Source of the DNA: Sphingomonas sp. M1-B02
Lineage (GTDB): Bacteria; Pseudomonadota; Alphaproteobacteria; Sphingomonadales; Sphingomonadaceae
Length of the DNA stretch: 64,000 nt
Assembly: GCF_026167525.1 (NCBI RefSeq)
Contig: NZ_CP110679.1
Coordinates: 62,001 to 126,000 of the forward strand
Reading direction: 5' to 3'
In this document: one piece after another, positions 7,849-16,566 of the stretch
Position numbering within the stretch: position 1 is the first letter of the stretch
How the letters are laid out: every line of letters starts with the position of its first letter
Translations under genes and position numbers: made by a program
The notes under the pieces: generated by a model
What the model saw: the letters and a program-made list of their open reading frames with translations, nothing else
Databases searched by the model: none
What the model was told of the DNA's origin: nothing

Positions 7849-9374
7849 CGCACCGCGCCCTTGCCCAGCACCGCCTCGATATAGCGTTCGGGCGCGAAGA
7901 TCTGCGCGGCGGCGGCTTGCGTCTGCGCGGTGACCCAGCCTGCGCCGAGGGTCAGCGCGGCGAGCAGCGTCAGCAGCGCCGCGGGGGCGATCAAATCGCC
8001 GCGACGCTTCGAGCGATCGCGGCAGACGGCGTCGCCATGCTCGGACGCGCCCTTCCAAAAGATCGCGCTGCCGGTGCGGGCGAAACCGATAATGCCGATC
8101 AGCGTGGTGCCGAGGATCGTCGCCCAGATCCAGGGGGTCGCATCATAGCCGAAGCTGGTGCGCAGGATCAGCAGCTTGCCGATGAAGCCCGACAGCGGCG
8201 GAAGGCCGGCGAGCGCGATCGCCGCGAGCATGAACAGTCCCGCCAGCCCCTCCTGGTCGCGGAAGCGAGGAGAGGGGGTCGCGTTGCAGCCATAGGTGCC
8301 GCGCCTCCGATCGAGCGTATCGGCGATCAGGAACAGCGAAGCGCCCGCCAGGATCGAATGCGGCAGATAATATAGCGCGGCGGCCATTGCATCTTGGGTC
8401 CACATCGACACCGCGACGATCAGGACGGAGGTGGAGCCGACGGTGGCGTAAGCCGCCTGCTCGCGGACATCGCGCGCGACGAAGATGCCGGCAAAGCCGA
8501 GCCAGGCCGAGACCAAGGCGGCGGGCAACAGCCAAGGCGCCGGCACCCAGGCGGCGGCGCCTGCATCGTCTCCGAAGACCAACGGTACGACCCGGATGAT
8601 CGAATAGACCCCGACCTTGGTCATGATCGCAAACAAAGCGGCGACCGCGGGCGCGGTCACCGCATAGCTGCGCGGCAGCCAAAGATGTAGCGGGGCCAGC
8701 GCGGCCTTCAGCGCGAAGACCGCGACAAGCAGCAGCGCAGCGGCGCGCAGCAGGCCCTGGTCGCCGGGCGGCAAGGTGGCGACGCGGACCGCCATATCGG
8801 CCATGTTGAGCGTGCCGGTCAGCCCGTACAGCATGCCCAGCGCGACCAGGAACAGCGTCGAACCGACGACGTTGACGATGACATATTGGACCCCCGCCTT
8901 GAACCGCGCGGCGCCCTGGCCGTGCAGCATCAGTCCGTAAGAGGCGATCAACAGCACCTCGAAGAAAACGAACAGGTTGAAGAGGTCGCCGGTGAGGAAG
9001 GCGCCGTTGAGCCCGAGCAGCTGGAACTGGAACATCGGATGGAAATGCCATCCCTTGCGATCGAGCCCGGTCAGCACCGCGTGGAGCATCACCAGCGTCG
9101 CCAGGATCGCGGCGAGCACGAGCATGATCGTCGTCAGCCGATCGACCACCAGGACGATCCCGAAGGGCGGGGGCCAGGCGCCGAGCGCGTAGACGCGGAC
9201 CGCGCCATCCTGCGCCGTGAAGAAAAGGGCCAGCGCCACCGCCAGCATCGCCAGGCAGCCCGCCACCGACAGGCCCACGCCAACGATCCGCCGCCGCCGC
9301 ATCGCGAGCAGCGCCAGCGGTGCGACGATCGCCGGGATCAGGACGGGCAGCATGGCGAGGTGGAAGGGCGTCAT
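7845..9374 (-). CDS. mnhD: Na+/H+ antiporter subunit D
   Basis: A 509-residue polytopic membrane protein of the NuoM/NuoN/MrpD family. Visible landmarks are LFNLFVFFEVLLIASYGL with the conserved Glu in a membrane helix, the Lys-bearing helix LKAALAPLHLWLPRSY, and PPLSGFIGKLLIL near the C-terminal third. These subunits form the proton or cation channels shared with respiratory complex I. The open frame extends further upstream, but the ATG at 9374 overlaps the stop of mnhC and gives the usual length. Confidence 0.94.
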   Translation of the reverse strand: MTPFHLAMLPVLIPAIVAPLALLAMRRRRIVGVGLSVAGCLAMLAVALALFFTAQDGAVRVYALGAWPPPFGIVLVVDRLTTIMLVLAAILATLVMLHAVLTGLDRKGWHFHPMFQFQLLGLNGAFLTGDLFNLFVFFEVLLIASYGLMLHGQGAARFKAGVQYVIVNVVGSTLFLVALGMLYGLTGTLNMADMAVRVATLPPGDQGLLRAAALLLVAVFALKAALAPLHLWLPRSYAVTAPAVAALFAIMTKVGVYSIIRVVPLVFGDDAGAAAWVPAPWLLPAALVSAWLGFAGIFVARDVREQAAYATVGSTSVLIVAVSMWTQDAMAAALYYLPHSILAGASLFLIADTLDRRRGTYGCNATPSPRFRDQEGLAGLFMLAAIALAGLPPLSGFIGKLLILRTSFGYDATPWIWATILGTTLIGIIGFARTGSAIFWKGASEHGDAVCRDRSKRRGDLIAPAALLTLLAALTLGAGWVTAQTQAAAAQIFAPERYIEAVLGKGAVR

Positions 9375-9736
9375 CCGCGATGCGCCTCGTCTTCGTCGCG
9401 CTCGGTGTCGGCGACGCCGTCGACCTGATCCGAGCCGATTTCGAGATAGCTGCGCAGTGCGAGCGTCACGACCAAGGCGGTCATCCCGAAAGTTATGATG
9501 ATCGCGGTGAGCACCAGCGCCTGGGGCAGGGGATCGGTGTACGTCGTCGCCGTCTTCGACCAGATCGGCGGGCTGCCGACCACCAGCCGGCCCATCGCGA
9601 ACAGGAAGACGTTGATCGCATAGGAAAGAAAGGTCAGCCCGAGCACGACCTGGAAGGTGCGTGCGCGCAGGCAAAGATAGATGCCACCCGCGGTCAGCAC
9701 CGCGATCGCGCTCGCGACGAGGAGCTCCATGCTCAT
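9371..9736 (-). CDS. mnhC: Na+/H+ antiporter subunit C
   Basis: A 121-residue NuoK-like membrane protein with three helices: one in the first 20 residues, one around 30-50 (QVVLGLTFLSYAINVFLFAM) and one around 75-98 (LPQALVLTAIIITFGMTALVV). The polar tail is rich in Asp and Glu. Start ATG overlaps the stop of the MnhA/B gene. An alternative in-frame ATG lies two codons later. Confidence 0.93.
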   Translation of the reverse strand: MSMELLVASAIAVLTAGGIYLCLRARTFQVVLGLTFLSYAINVFLFAMGRLVVGSPPIWSKTATTYTDPLPQALVLTAIIITFGMTALVVTLALRSYLEIGSDQVDGVADTERDEDEAHRG

Positions 9737-12564
9737 GCCGACTCCTCCGTCTCGGAGGCGACCGCGGCGGCGTGGCTGCGCGCGGCGCGCTGGGCGACGT
9801 GGCTGAGCTGCGCCAGCGCCATCATCACTGCGCCGACCACCACCGACGCCACCCCCAGGTCGAACAAGGATGCCGTAGCGAGCTCGAACTCGCCGATCAG
9901 CGGCAAGTGAAAATAGCCGTAGGCGCTGGTGAACAGGGGCCGGCCGAAGAGGAGGGATCCCGCACCCGTCGCCACTGCGATCAGCACGCCATAGGCGATC
10001 AGCCGATGCTCGCCGATTTTCCGTCGCCGATCGGTCCAGTCGAATCCCGAGGCGAGATATTGCAACAGGAATGCGATCGAGAAGACCAGCGCCGCGATGA
10101 AGCCGCCGCCAGGCTGGTTGTGGCCGCGCAGGAAGATGTAGATGCCCGCGAGCATCGTCAGCGGCAGCAGGATGCGCGTCGAGATGACGAACATCATCGG
10201 ATGCCGCTCGGGCGAATGGACCATGTCGTCGCGCCAGGCTCGCAGCCTGGCCCCCGCCGCACCCCGCGATGCGGTATTCAGCAGGGCAAAGATTGCCAGC
10301 CCGGCGATGCCGAGCACGATGATCTCGCCCAGCGTATCGAATGCGCGGAAATCGACCAGGATCACGTTGACGACATTGGTGCCGCCGCCCCCCGCATAGC
10401 TGTTCGCCCAATGATAATCGGAGATCGGGTCGCGGGGCGCGCGGGTCATGATCGCCCAGGCCGCGCCGCCGACCAGCGATCCGCCCGCCAGCGCCAGGAT
10501 CGCGTCGCGCAGGCGCTTGGGGTTGGACGAAAGCACCGGCGGCATCTTGGGCAGCAGGTTGAGCGCGAGCAGCATCAGCAGGATCGTGACGACCTCGACC
10601 GAAATCTGGGTGAGCGCGAGATCGGGCGCGGAGAGGTGGACGAAGCCCAGTGCGATGACGAGCCCGACCACGCTGATGAAGATCAGCGCATGGAAGCGCC
10701 AGCGTTGCGCGACCAGCACCGCAACCACGCCCGCGATCAGCACGGCCCATGCAAGGATCGCGACCGGGGGCGCCGGAAGGGTCGGCCGGGTGCCCGGAGC
10801 GATATCGAAGCGGACAAGGGCGTCGATGCCGAGCAGGATGGCGGTGGCGAACAATGCGAACAGGTATCGCTGGAGCGAGGGGGTGTGGATGGCGAGCATC
10901 GCGCGACGCGTGCCGCGATCCGCCGCCGCCATTGCGCCGTCGAACCATGTCTTGGCGTCCGGAAGCCGCAAGCGCGACTGGCGTGCCGCGATCGGGGCGA
11001 AGCACCACAGGGTCGCCCCCCCGAGCAGGATCGCAGCCACGCTCATCGCCAGCGCCGGATTGAAACCGTGCCACAGCGCCAGCGAGAAAGCCGGCGCCGG
11101 CCCGCCGATCACCGCCGAAGCAATCGCTGCGACCGACGGGCCGGCGAGCGTCATCGGCAGCAGTCCCAATGCGATGACCAGAAGCACCAGGAGCGCGGAG
11201 GGCGCCCACATCCCGATCGAAGGATCATGCGCGCCCGACGGTGCATCGGCAGGTGCGCGGCGGAAATAAAGGAAGACGGCGTAGCGCAGCGCGTAAGCGA
11301 CCGACAATGTCGCAGCGACGGTGGCGAGCAGCGGGACCAGCCAATGCTGCCCGGCCCAGACCGCGTGCGCGCTCTCCTCGAGCATCATCTCCTTAGAGAG
11401 GAAGCCATTGAGCGGCGGCAGCCCCGCCATCGACGCGGCGGCAAGCGTACCGAGCAGGGCGGTGATCGGCATCAACGCCGCGAGCCCGCCGAGCCGGCGG
11501 ATGTCGCGCGTGCCGGTCTCATGATCGACGATCCCGGCATTCATGAACAAGGCCGCCTTGAAAGTGGCGTGGTTGAGGATGTGGAATACGCAGGCGACAA
11601 CCGCCATCCGGGTCGAGAAGCCGAGCAGCATGACGAGCAGGCCGAGCTGGCTGATCGTGGAGTAAGCGAGGATCGCCTTCAGATCGGTCCGGAACAAGGC
11701 CACCGCCGCGCCGAACAGCATTGTCGCCAGCCCGGTGGTCGCGACGAGGTAGAACCACCATTCGGTCCCCGCCAGCACCGGCCACAGCCGCGCGAGCAGG
11801 AACACGCCCGCCTTCACCATCGTCGCCGAATGGAGATAAGCGCTCACCGGGGTCGGCGCCGCCATCGCGTGCGGCAGCCAGAAATGGAACGGGAACTGCG
11901 CCGATTTGGTGAAGCAGCCGAGCAGGATCAGCACGAGCAGGATCGGGTAAAGCGGCGAGGCCTGGATCACGTCGCCACGGCCCAGGATCGTGGTCAGTTC
12001 ATAGGATCCGGCGGCCTGGCCGAGCAGAAGCATCCCCGCGATCAGCATCAGCCCGCCACCGCCGGTGACCGCCAGCGCCATTCGCGCGCCCTGCCGCGCC
12101 TCGGCCTTGTCGCGCCAGAAGCCGATCAGCAGGAAGGAAGAGAGGCTGGTCAGCTCCCAGAAGACCAGCATCAGTAGCACGTTGTTGGACAGGACGATGC
12201 CGAGCATCGCGCCCTGGAACAGCATCAGGAATCCGAAGAAGCGCCCGGTCGGCTCGCGCGCGGCGAGGTAGAAATGCGCGTAGATCACCACCAGCAGGCC
12301 GATGCCGAGGATCAGCCCGGCGAACAGCAGCCCGAGCGGATCGAGGAACAGGCTTGCGTCGAGCCCGAGCATCGGGACCCAGGGGATGCTCCAGGCCAAG
12401 GTCTCGCCGGCCAACACTCCTGGCGCCGCGGCCAGCACCAAGGCGAGCCCAGTTGCGCTGCCTGCGCCTGCGATCATGCTGTGCGCCGACCGGTTTCCGC
12501 GCGCAGCCAGCCCGAGCGCGAGCGCCGCGGCGAAGGGCAGCAAGGAGAGGGCGACGAGAAGCAA
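9733..12564 (-). CDS. mnhA: Na+/H+ antiporter subunits A and B fused
   Basis: First gene of the operon, 943 residues. Residues 1 to about 780 are an MrpA/NuoL-type subunit: LSNNVLLMLVFWELTSLSSF, the Lys-containing KSAQFPFHFWLPHAMAAPTP and TMVKAGVFLLARLWP are the typical channel motifs, followed by the MrpA-specific C-terminal helices with HLSAPDLALTQISVE. The last about 150 residues are an MnhB domain (MMFVISTRILLPLTMLAGIY, GHNQPGGGFIAAL). A and B fused in one chain is the arrangement described for PhaAB-type alphaproteobacterial systems. The start is a TTG without a strong ribosome site; no better in-frame start is visible upstream. Confidence 0.93.
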   Translation of the reverse strand: MLLVALSLLPFAAALALGLAARGNRSAHSMIAGAGSATGLALVLAAAPGVLAGETLAWSIPWVPMLGLDASLFLDPLGLLFAGLILGIGLLVVIYAHFYLAAREPTGRFFGFLMLFQGAMLGIVLSNNVLLMLVFWELTSLSSFLLIGFWRDKAEARQGARMALAVTGGGGLMLIAGMLLLGQAAGSYELTTILGRGDVIQASPLYPILLVLILLGCFTKSAQFPFHFWLPHAMAAPTPVSAYLHSATMVKAGVFLLARLWPVLAGTEWWFYLVATTGLATMLFGAAVALFRTDLKAILAYSTISQLGLLVMLLGFSTRMAVVACVFHILNHATFKAALFMNAGIVDHETGTRDIRRLGGLAALMPITALLGTLAAASMAGLPPLNGFLSKEMMLEESAHAVWAGQHWLVPLLATVAATLSVAYALRYAVFLYFRRAPADAPSGAHDPSIGMWAPSALLVLLVIALGLLPMTLAGPSVAAIASAVIGGPAPAFSLALWHGFNPALAMSVAAILLGGATLWCFAPIAARQSRLRLPDAKTWFDGAMAAADRGTRRAMLAIHTPSLQRYLFALFATAILLGIDALVRFDIAPGTRPTLPAPPVAILAWAVLIAGVVAVLVAQRWRFHALIFISVVGLVIALGFVHLSAPDLALTQISVEVVTILLMLLALNLLPKMPPVLSSNPKRLRDAILALAGGSLVGGAAWAIMTRAPRDPISDYHWANSYAGGGGTNVVNVILVDFRAFDTLGEIIVLGIAGLAIFALLNTASRGAAGARLRAWRDDMVHSPERHPMMFVISTRILLPLTMLAGIYIFLRGHNQPGGGFIAALVFSIAFLLQYLASGFDWTDRRRKIGEHRLIAYGVLIAVATGAGSLLFGRPLFTSAYGYFHLPLIGEFELATASLFDLGVASVVVGAVMMALAQLSHVAQRAARSHAAAVASETEESA

Positions 12565-12684
12565 GCTGGCGGTCCGGTCCTGAGGGGCGCACCTGCCTTT
12601 ACACGGCGGACCCGTCCCGTCGACAGCCGCTATGACCTAATCGAACCTTCGCCAGAGCGTCTGTGCTGCAGGGATATCGTGTAT

Positions 12685-12785
12685 CCCACCCCGGCGCAGG
12701 CCGGGGCCCAGTCGCCCCTCACTCTTGATCGTGGTGCGCCGCCGCAAGTTCGACGGCACTGGGCCCCGGCCTTCGCTGGGGCGGA
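12685..12785. repeat. Dispersed GC-rich inverted-repeat element, copy 1
   Basis: Two arms of about 27 bases (12685-12712 and 12758-12785) built around CGGCGCAGGCCGGGGCCCAG and its reverse complement, with a spacer of about 45 bases. The same arms occur at 48562-48673 and 63135-63236. This copy lies between the end of the His-rich receptor gene and the start of the antiporter operon, both on the minus strand, where it could act as a terminator. Confidence 0.75.
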
Positions 12786-12805
12786 TTAAACTGGTGGGAC
12801 GCGTC

Positions 12806-14950
12806 CTAAAAGCTGATCCGCGCCGCGACCCTGATGTCGCGGCCCGCAAGCGGCACGAAATCTTTGGTAAAGGAAGCATGCCGCCGCGCGTCGACGTCGA
12901 ACAGATTGTTCGCCGACAGGATCAGCACCGTCTCCTGGTGGTTCCCGAACGGATGCCAGGAGAGCGAGGCGTTGACGAGGGTGAAGTCCTCGGTCGGGGT
13001 CTCGAACGCGGCGACGCGATCCTGCCGCGTGACATGCTCGACCTCGACGCTGGTGCCGAACGGCCCGGCCTTGGCGGATAGGCCGCCGAGCACGCGCAGG
13101 GGAGGGATGCGGGGGACGGCGCTGCCATCTTCCAGCTCGGCGTTCACATAATCGCCGACCAGCCGGCCCTCGACGACGATCCCGCCTTCGGTGCGCAGCA
13201 AGGTCGCGGACAGCTCGCCCTCCAGCCCATAATAGCGCGCATTGGTCTGGTAATATTGGAACACGGGCAGCTCGTCGCGCTCGAGCGCGGTTTCATTCTC
13301 GTAGATATAATCGTCGAACCAGGTAGCGTAGCCGCTGAGCTGGAAGCGGATCGGTCCGGCCTTGCCGCGGGCATAGAGCTCCAGCCCCCAGCTCTTTTCG
13401 GTGCTGAAGTTCGGGTTGCCGACTTCATAGGCCTGGGTGGCGATATGCGGGCCGTTGGAGAACAGCTCCTCGCCCGAAGGCGCCCGCACTGCGCGCGATC
13501 CGGTGATGCCGATCTTCACGTCGGATGCCAGCGCGTAGGACAGTCCGAGTGCGCCGGAGAGAATGTCGAAATTGCGGGCAACCGAGCCGACCGGCGAATC
13601 CGCCTCGATCCCCAGCCGCACCTGATCCGAACGCACCGCGCTATGCTCGTAGCGGCCCGATGCTTCGAGCCCGATCCTGCCCAGCTCGATTTCCTGGAGC
13701 GTGAACAGGCCATATTGATCGGTGACGTTGGGCGGCACGAAGGCTTCCGCGCCAACCGCATCGAAGTCGCGGGTGAAGCCCTGGAGCCCGACCACGCCGC
13801 GCCAGCCGCCACGATCTGCCTGGACCAGCTCGAGCCGGCCTTCGAATGCCTGCGAATTGAAGACCGTGCCGACTTCGGCCCCTTCGAACTCGGTATGCTC
13901 ATAATCGGCATAGCCGGCGCGGAGGCGGATCTGATCGAGGAACGCGCCGCCGACATTGACCTGCGCGCGCAGGTCGGCGCGGAACTGCTGCATGCCGATC
14001 GTCACGTCGCCATGCTCATGCCCGGCTTCCTCCTCATGATGCGAGCCCATGCCGGGACGCTCGGCGACGCCATATTTGCTGTCATAGTAACCGGCGGAGA
14101 AGCCCAGGCTGCCGCCCTCGTTGATCAGCGCGATGCCGCCGCCCAGCGTATAGGTTTCGGTCGCACTGTTGGGCAGGCGTCCGCGTCCCTCGGCAAGCTC
14201 GATCGCCTCCGCGGCGTGATCCAGGTGACCTTCGGATGCTTCCTCCGCCGCGATCGTTCGCTGCTCGTCGCGCAAAGCGGGAGACAATAGATAGCCACCG
14301 ACGCGCAGGTCGCCGCTCTTGCGATAACTGCCGTCGCCGTGGATCACGATGTTCGGCGTCAGCGCCACGTCCAGCGCCGCACCCGCGCTGCGCTCCTCGG
14401 CGGCGGAGCCATAGGTGCCGATCGCGTCGATGTGGAAGCCCTTCTCCGGCACGCCGCGCGGAATGCGTCGATCGATCACGTTAACCGCGCCGCCGATCGC
14501 CTGGCTGCCGAACAGCAGCACCGCCGGCCCGCGCAGGATTTCGATCCGCTCGGCAGTGAGCGGATCGATCGTGACGGCATGATCGGCCGACGTGTTGGAG
14601 ACGTCGAGCGAGCCGAGGCCGTCGGTCAGCACCCGGATGCGCTCACCCTGAAAGCCGCGCAGCACCGGACGCGAGGCGCCGGGGCCGAAGGAAGTGGCGG
14701 AGACCCCGGGCTGGCGGGTGAGCGTCTCGCCGATCTGCGGGCGGATATCTTGAACCAGCTCATCGCCGGCCACCACCGACTTGCCCGCTAAAATGTCGAG
14801 ATCGCGGACATAGGGCGCGGTGATGACGATCTCCTCGTCGGTCTCCCCGTGTACCGCATTCGATTGGCGGGGCTGGGGCGGCGCGCTTTGGGCGAGAGCG
14901 GGGGCGGCCAAGCCGGTGCTGGCCAGGAGTATAGCTACGCGGTACAACAT
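12806..14950 (-). CDS. TonB-dependent receptor with histidine-rich loops (ZnuD-like?)
   Basis: Outer-membrane receptor of 714 residues. A signal peptide (LASTGLAAPALAQ) is followed by the plug domain (LTRQPGVSATSFG, RPVLRGFQGERIRVLTDGLG) and a beta-barrel ending in an aromatic F (RVAARISF). Two predicted outer loops are rich in His and acidic residues: one near residue 243 (EGHLDHAAE) and one near 307 (SHHEEEAGHEHGD). His/acidic loops of this kind are a feature of the zinc receptor ZnuD, so zinc or another metal is a reasonable guess for the ligand. The start at 14950 is chosen for the signal peptide and the AGGGAG site before it; a longer frame starts at 14998. Confidence 0.85.
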   Translation of the reverse strand: MLYRVAILLASTGLAAPALAQSAPPQPRQSNAVHGETDEEIVITAPYVRDLDILAGKSVVAGDELVQDIRPQIGETLTRQPGVSATSFGPGASRPVLRGFQGERIRVLTDGLGSLDVSNTSADHAVTIDPLTAERIEILRGPAVLLFGSQAIGGAVNVIDRRIPRGVPEKGFHIDAIGTYGSAAEERSAGAALDVALTPNIVIHGDGSYRKSGDLRVGGYLLSPALRDEQRTIAAEEASEGHLDHAAEAIELAEGRGRLPNSATETYTLGGGIALINEGGSLGFSAGYYDSKYGVAERPGMGSHHEEEAGHEHGDVTIGMQQFRADLRAQVNVGGAFLDQIRLRAGYADYEHTEFEGAEVGTVFNSQAFEGRLELVQADRGGWRGVVGLQGFTRDFDAVGAEAFVPPNVTDQYGLFTLQEIELGRIGLEASGRYEHSAVRSDQVRLGIEADSPVGSVARNFDILSGALGLSYALASDVKIGITGSRAVRAPSGEELFSNGPHIATQAYEVGNPNFSTEKSWGLELYARGKAGPIRFQLSGYATWFDDYIYENETALERDELPVFQYYQTNARYYGLEGELSATLLRTEGGIVVEGRLVGDYVNAELEDGSAVPRIPPLRVLGGLSAKAGPFGTSVEVEHVTRQDRVAAFETPTEDFTLVNASLSWHPFGNHQETVLILSANNLFDVDARRHASFTKDFVPLAGRDIRVAARISF

Positions 14951-15031
14951 TTCAGTCTCCCTGATATGCTGCGCTGCGTAATGGCGATGATACAACATCT
15001 CAAGCCCCTAATCGCCGAAGCGACTCGGTTT

Positions 15032-16063
15032 TTATGCGGGCGGCGGGGCCACCGACGCACGGCGGATAAGAGTCGAGACGAACAGCGACGTCTCGCTGTC
15101 CTCGCCGGGGCGATCGGCGCCTTCGCCGCTGACCAGCTTTAGCGCGGCGGCGCGCGCCATCGTCGCAATCGGCCAGCGCACGGTGGTGAGCGGGGGCCAG
15201 ATATGCGACGCGATCGGCGTATCGTCGAAGCCGATGATCGATAAGTCCTGCGGCACGTTCAGCCCGCGCTGGCGGGCAACATGGAGCACGCCGGCGGCCA
15301 TTTCATCGTTCGACGAGAAGACCGCGGTGGGGCGGGGCGAGAGGTCGAGCAGCTGCTCGGCCGCGCGCATTCCGGACTCGAAGCGATAGTCGCCCTGGAC
15401 GATCAGGGTGCGCTGCAGCGGAAGTCCCGCCGCCTCGATTGCTTCCTCATAGCCCTTTTGCCGCTCAAATGCCGAACGGAAGCCATGCGGGCCGAGCACC
15501 AGCCCGATGCGGCGATGGCCCGATGCGATGAGGTGCTCGACCGCGCCGCGCACGGCCTCGCGATCGTTGGACGCGACCATATGGCCCGGCTCGTCGAGCA
15601 CCGCGGAGCCCATCCGCACATAACGACAGCCGATTTCGGCGCATAGCGCGGCTAGCTGGTCATTCTCGGAAATCGGCGGCAGTATCATGACCCCGAACGG
15701 ACGCTGGCGCTCGAGGAACTGGTTCACGTCGGCCAGCATCGTCGGCGAGCCGCGGTCGACCGGGTGGACGATCAGCTCGAACTCGGTGTCGCGCAGCACT
15801 TCGAGCAGACCCTGCTGGACGTTGAGGACCATCTGGGCGTTCGGATTGTCGTGGATCAGCCCGATCAGGAAATTGCGGCGCAGCGCCAGGGCCCGCGCCT
15901 GCGGATTGGGCACATATCCCAGCTCGGCGATGACCTCCTCGACCTTGCGGCGCGTTTCGACGTTGAGCAGCGGAGACTGATTGATGACGCGACTTACGGT
16001 TTTCTTCGACACTCCCGCCATCCGCGCGACATCGTTGATGGTGGGCTGGGTGCTTCGCTTCAT
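15032..16063 (-). CDS. LacI-family transcriptional regulator
   Basis: A 343-residue LacI/PurR-type regulator. Residues 1-50 form the helix-turn-helix and hinge (TINDVARMAGVSKKTVSRVI; then GYVPNPQARAL), and the rest is a periplasmic-binding-protein-like effector domain (FLIGLIHDNP, AVFSSNDEMAAGVL, LSIIGFDDTPIASHIWPPLT). It is transcribed away from the large receptor gene. Four copies of an operator-like sequence with the palindromic core ACCGGT sit before this gene, the receptor, the kduI/uxaA pair and the hydratase gene, so it is the likely repressor of the uronate genes and of itself. The inducer is probably KDG or a related uronate product, by analogy. The longer open frame upstream lacks coding character. 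Confidence 0.93.
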   Translation of the reverse strand: MKRSTQPTINDVARMAGVSKKTVSRVINQSPLLNVETRRKVEEVIAELGYVPNPQARALALRRNFLIGLIHDNPNAQMVLNVQQGLLEVLRDTEFELIVHPVDRGSPTMLADVNQFLERQRPFGVMILPPISENDQLAALCAEIGCRYVRMGSAVLDEPGHMVASNDREAVRGAVEHLIASGHRRIGLVLGPHGFRSAFERQKGYEEAIEAAGLPLQRTLIVQGDYRFESGMRAAEQLLDLSPRPTAVFSSNDEMAAGVLHVARQRGLNVPQDLSIIGFDDTPIASHIWPPLTTVRWPIATMARAAALKLVSGEGADRPGEDSETSLFVSTLIRRASVAPPPA

Positions 16064-16277
16064 CGCGCGAACCCATAACCTGTCCCTGCGTCGGCGCCAA
16101 ATGCTCGCTGGCTGACACCTTTGGACAGCGGCGTTGCCCGTTCGCGGCCGGCTAGCCCGAACTCGCCTGTGCGCTCGAGCGAATCGAAAGGGATCGAGAC
16201 GGCGTGCGGACGCAAGCACCGCTCGAGCAGACGCGCGCGGCAGCCGCCTGCGCATGAAGTCGTCTGCCTTTTTGATC

Positions 16278-16291
16278 TGACACCGGTAACC
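16278..16291. promoter_or_regulatory. Probable LacI operator, copy 1
   Basis: TGACACCGGTAACC, 215 bases before the LacI gene. It matches the other three copies (16413, 23778 reverse, 25427) at 13 or 14 of 14 positions. The centre ACCGGT is palindromic, as expected for LacI-family sites with a central CG. This copy and the next are 135 bases apart in the region between the divergent regulator and receptor genes. Confidence 0.65.
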
Positions 16292-16412
16292 CATCGGGAC
16301 GGCTTGGCCTTGCTCAATGTTCCCGTATGTTGGGACATTCACTTTAAAGGGGCCCTGTTGCGGAACGAACACAGCGAGCAATTCTAATCGGGGCGATATC
16401 GGCGCCGGCTGT

Positions 16413-16426
16413 TGACACCGGTTTCC
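16413..16426. promoter_or_regulatory. Probable LacI operator, copy 2 (receptor promoter)
   Basis: TGACACCGGTTTCC, identical to the copy at 25427-25440. The base before it is T in both cases, so each overlaps a TTGACA hexamer that could serve as the -35 element; binding would then block transcription directly. The receptor gene starts 140 bases downstream. Confidence 0.7.
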
Positions 16427-16566
16427 AATCGTTGGATGCGTGTGCGGGACGACGCCGCATTCAGTCGGGATCAGTGCCCGCGATGCGCATCATCGGTGCC
16501 CGAACGGCGCCTGCAACCCGGATCCGCCACAAGAGCGGGACGACCGACTAGGCAGAGGAGGCTTGA

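Noticed and set aside
9661..12177. An 838-codon plus-strand frame across the antiporter operon
   Set aside because: Its composition is extreme (Arg, Asp, Gln, His repeats), it is fully antisense to mnhA-mnhC, and those genes have clear family motifs.
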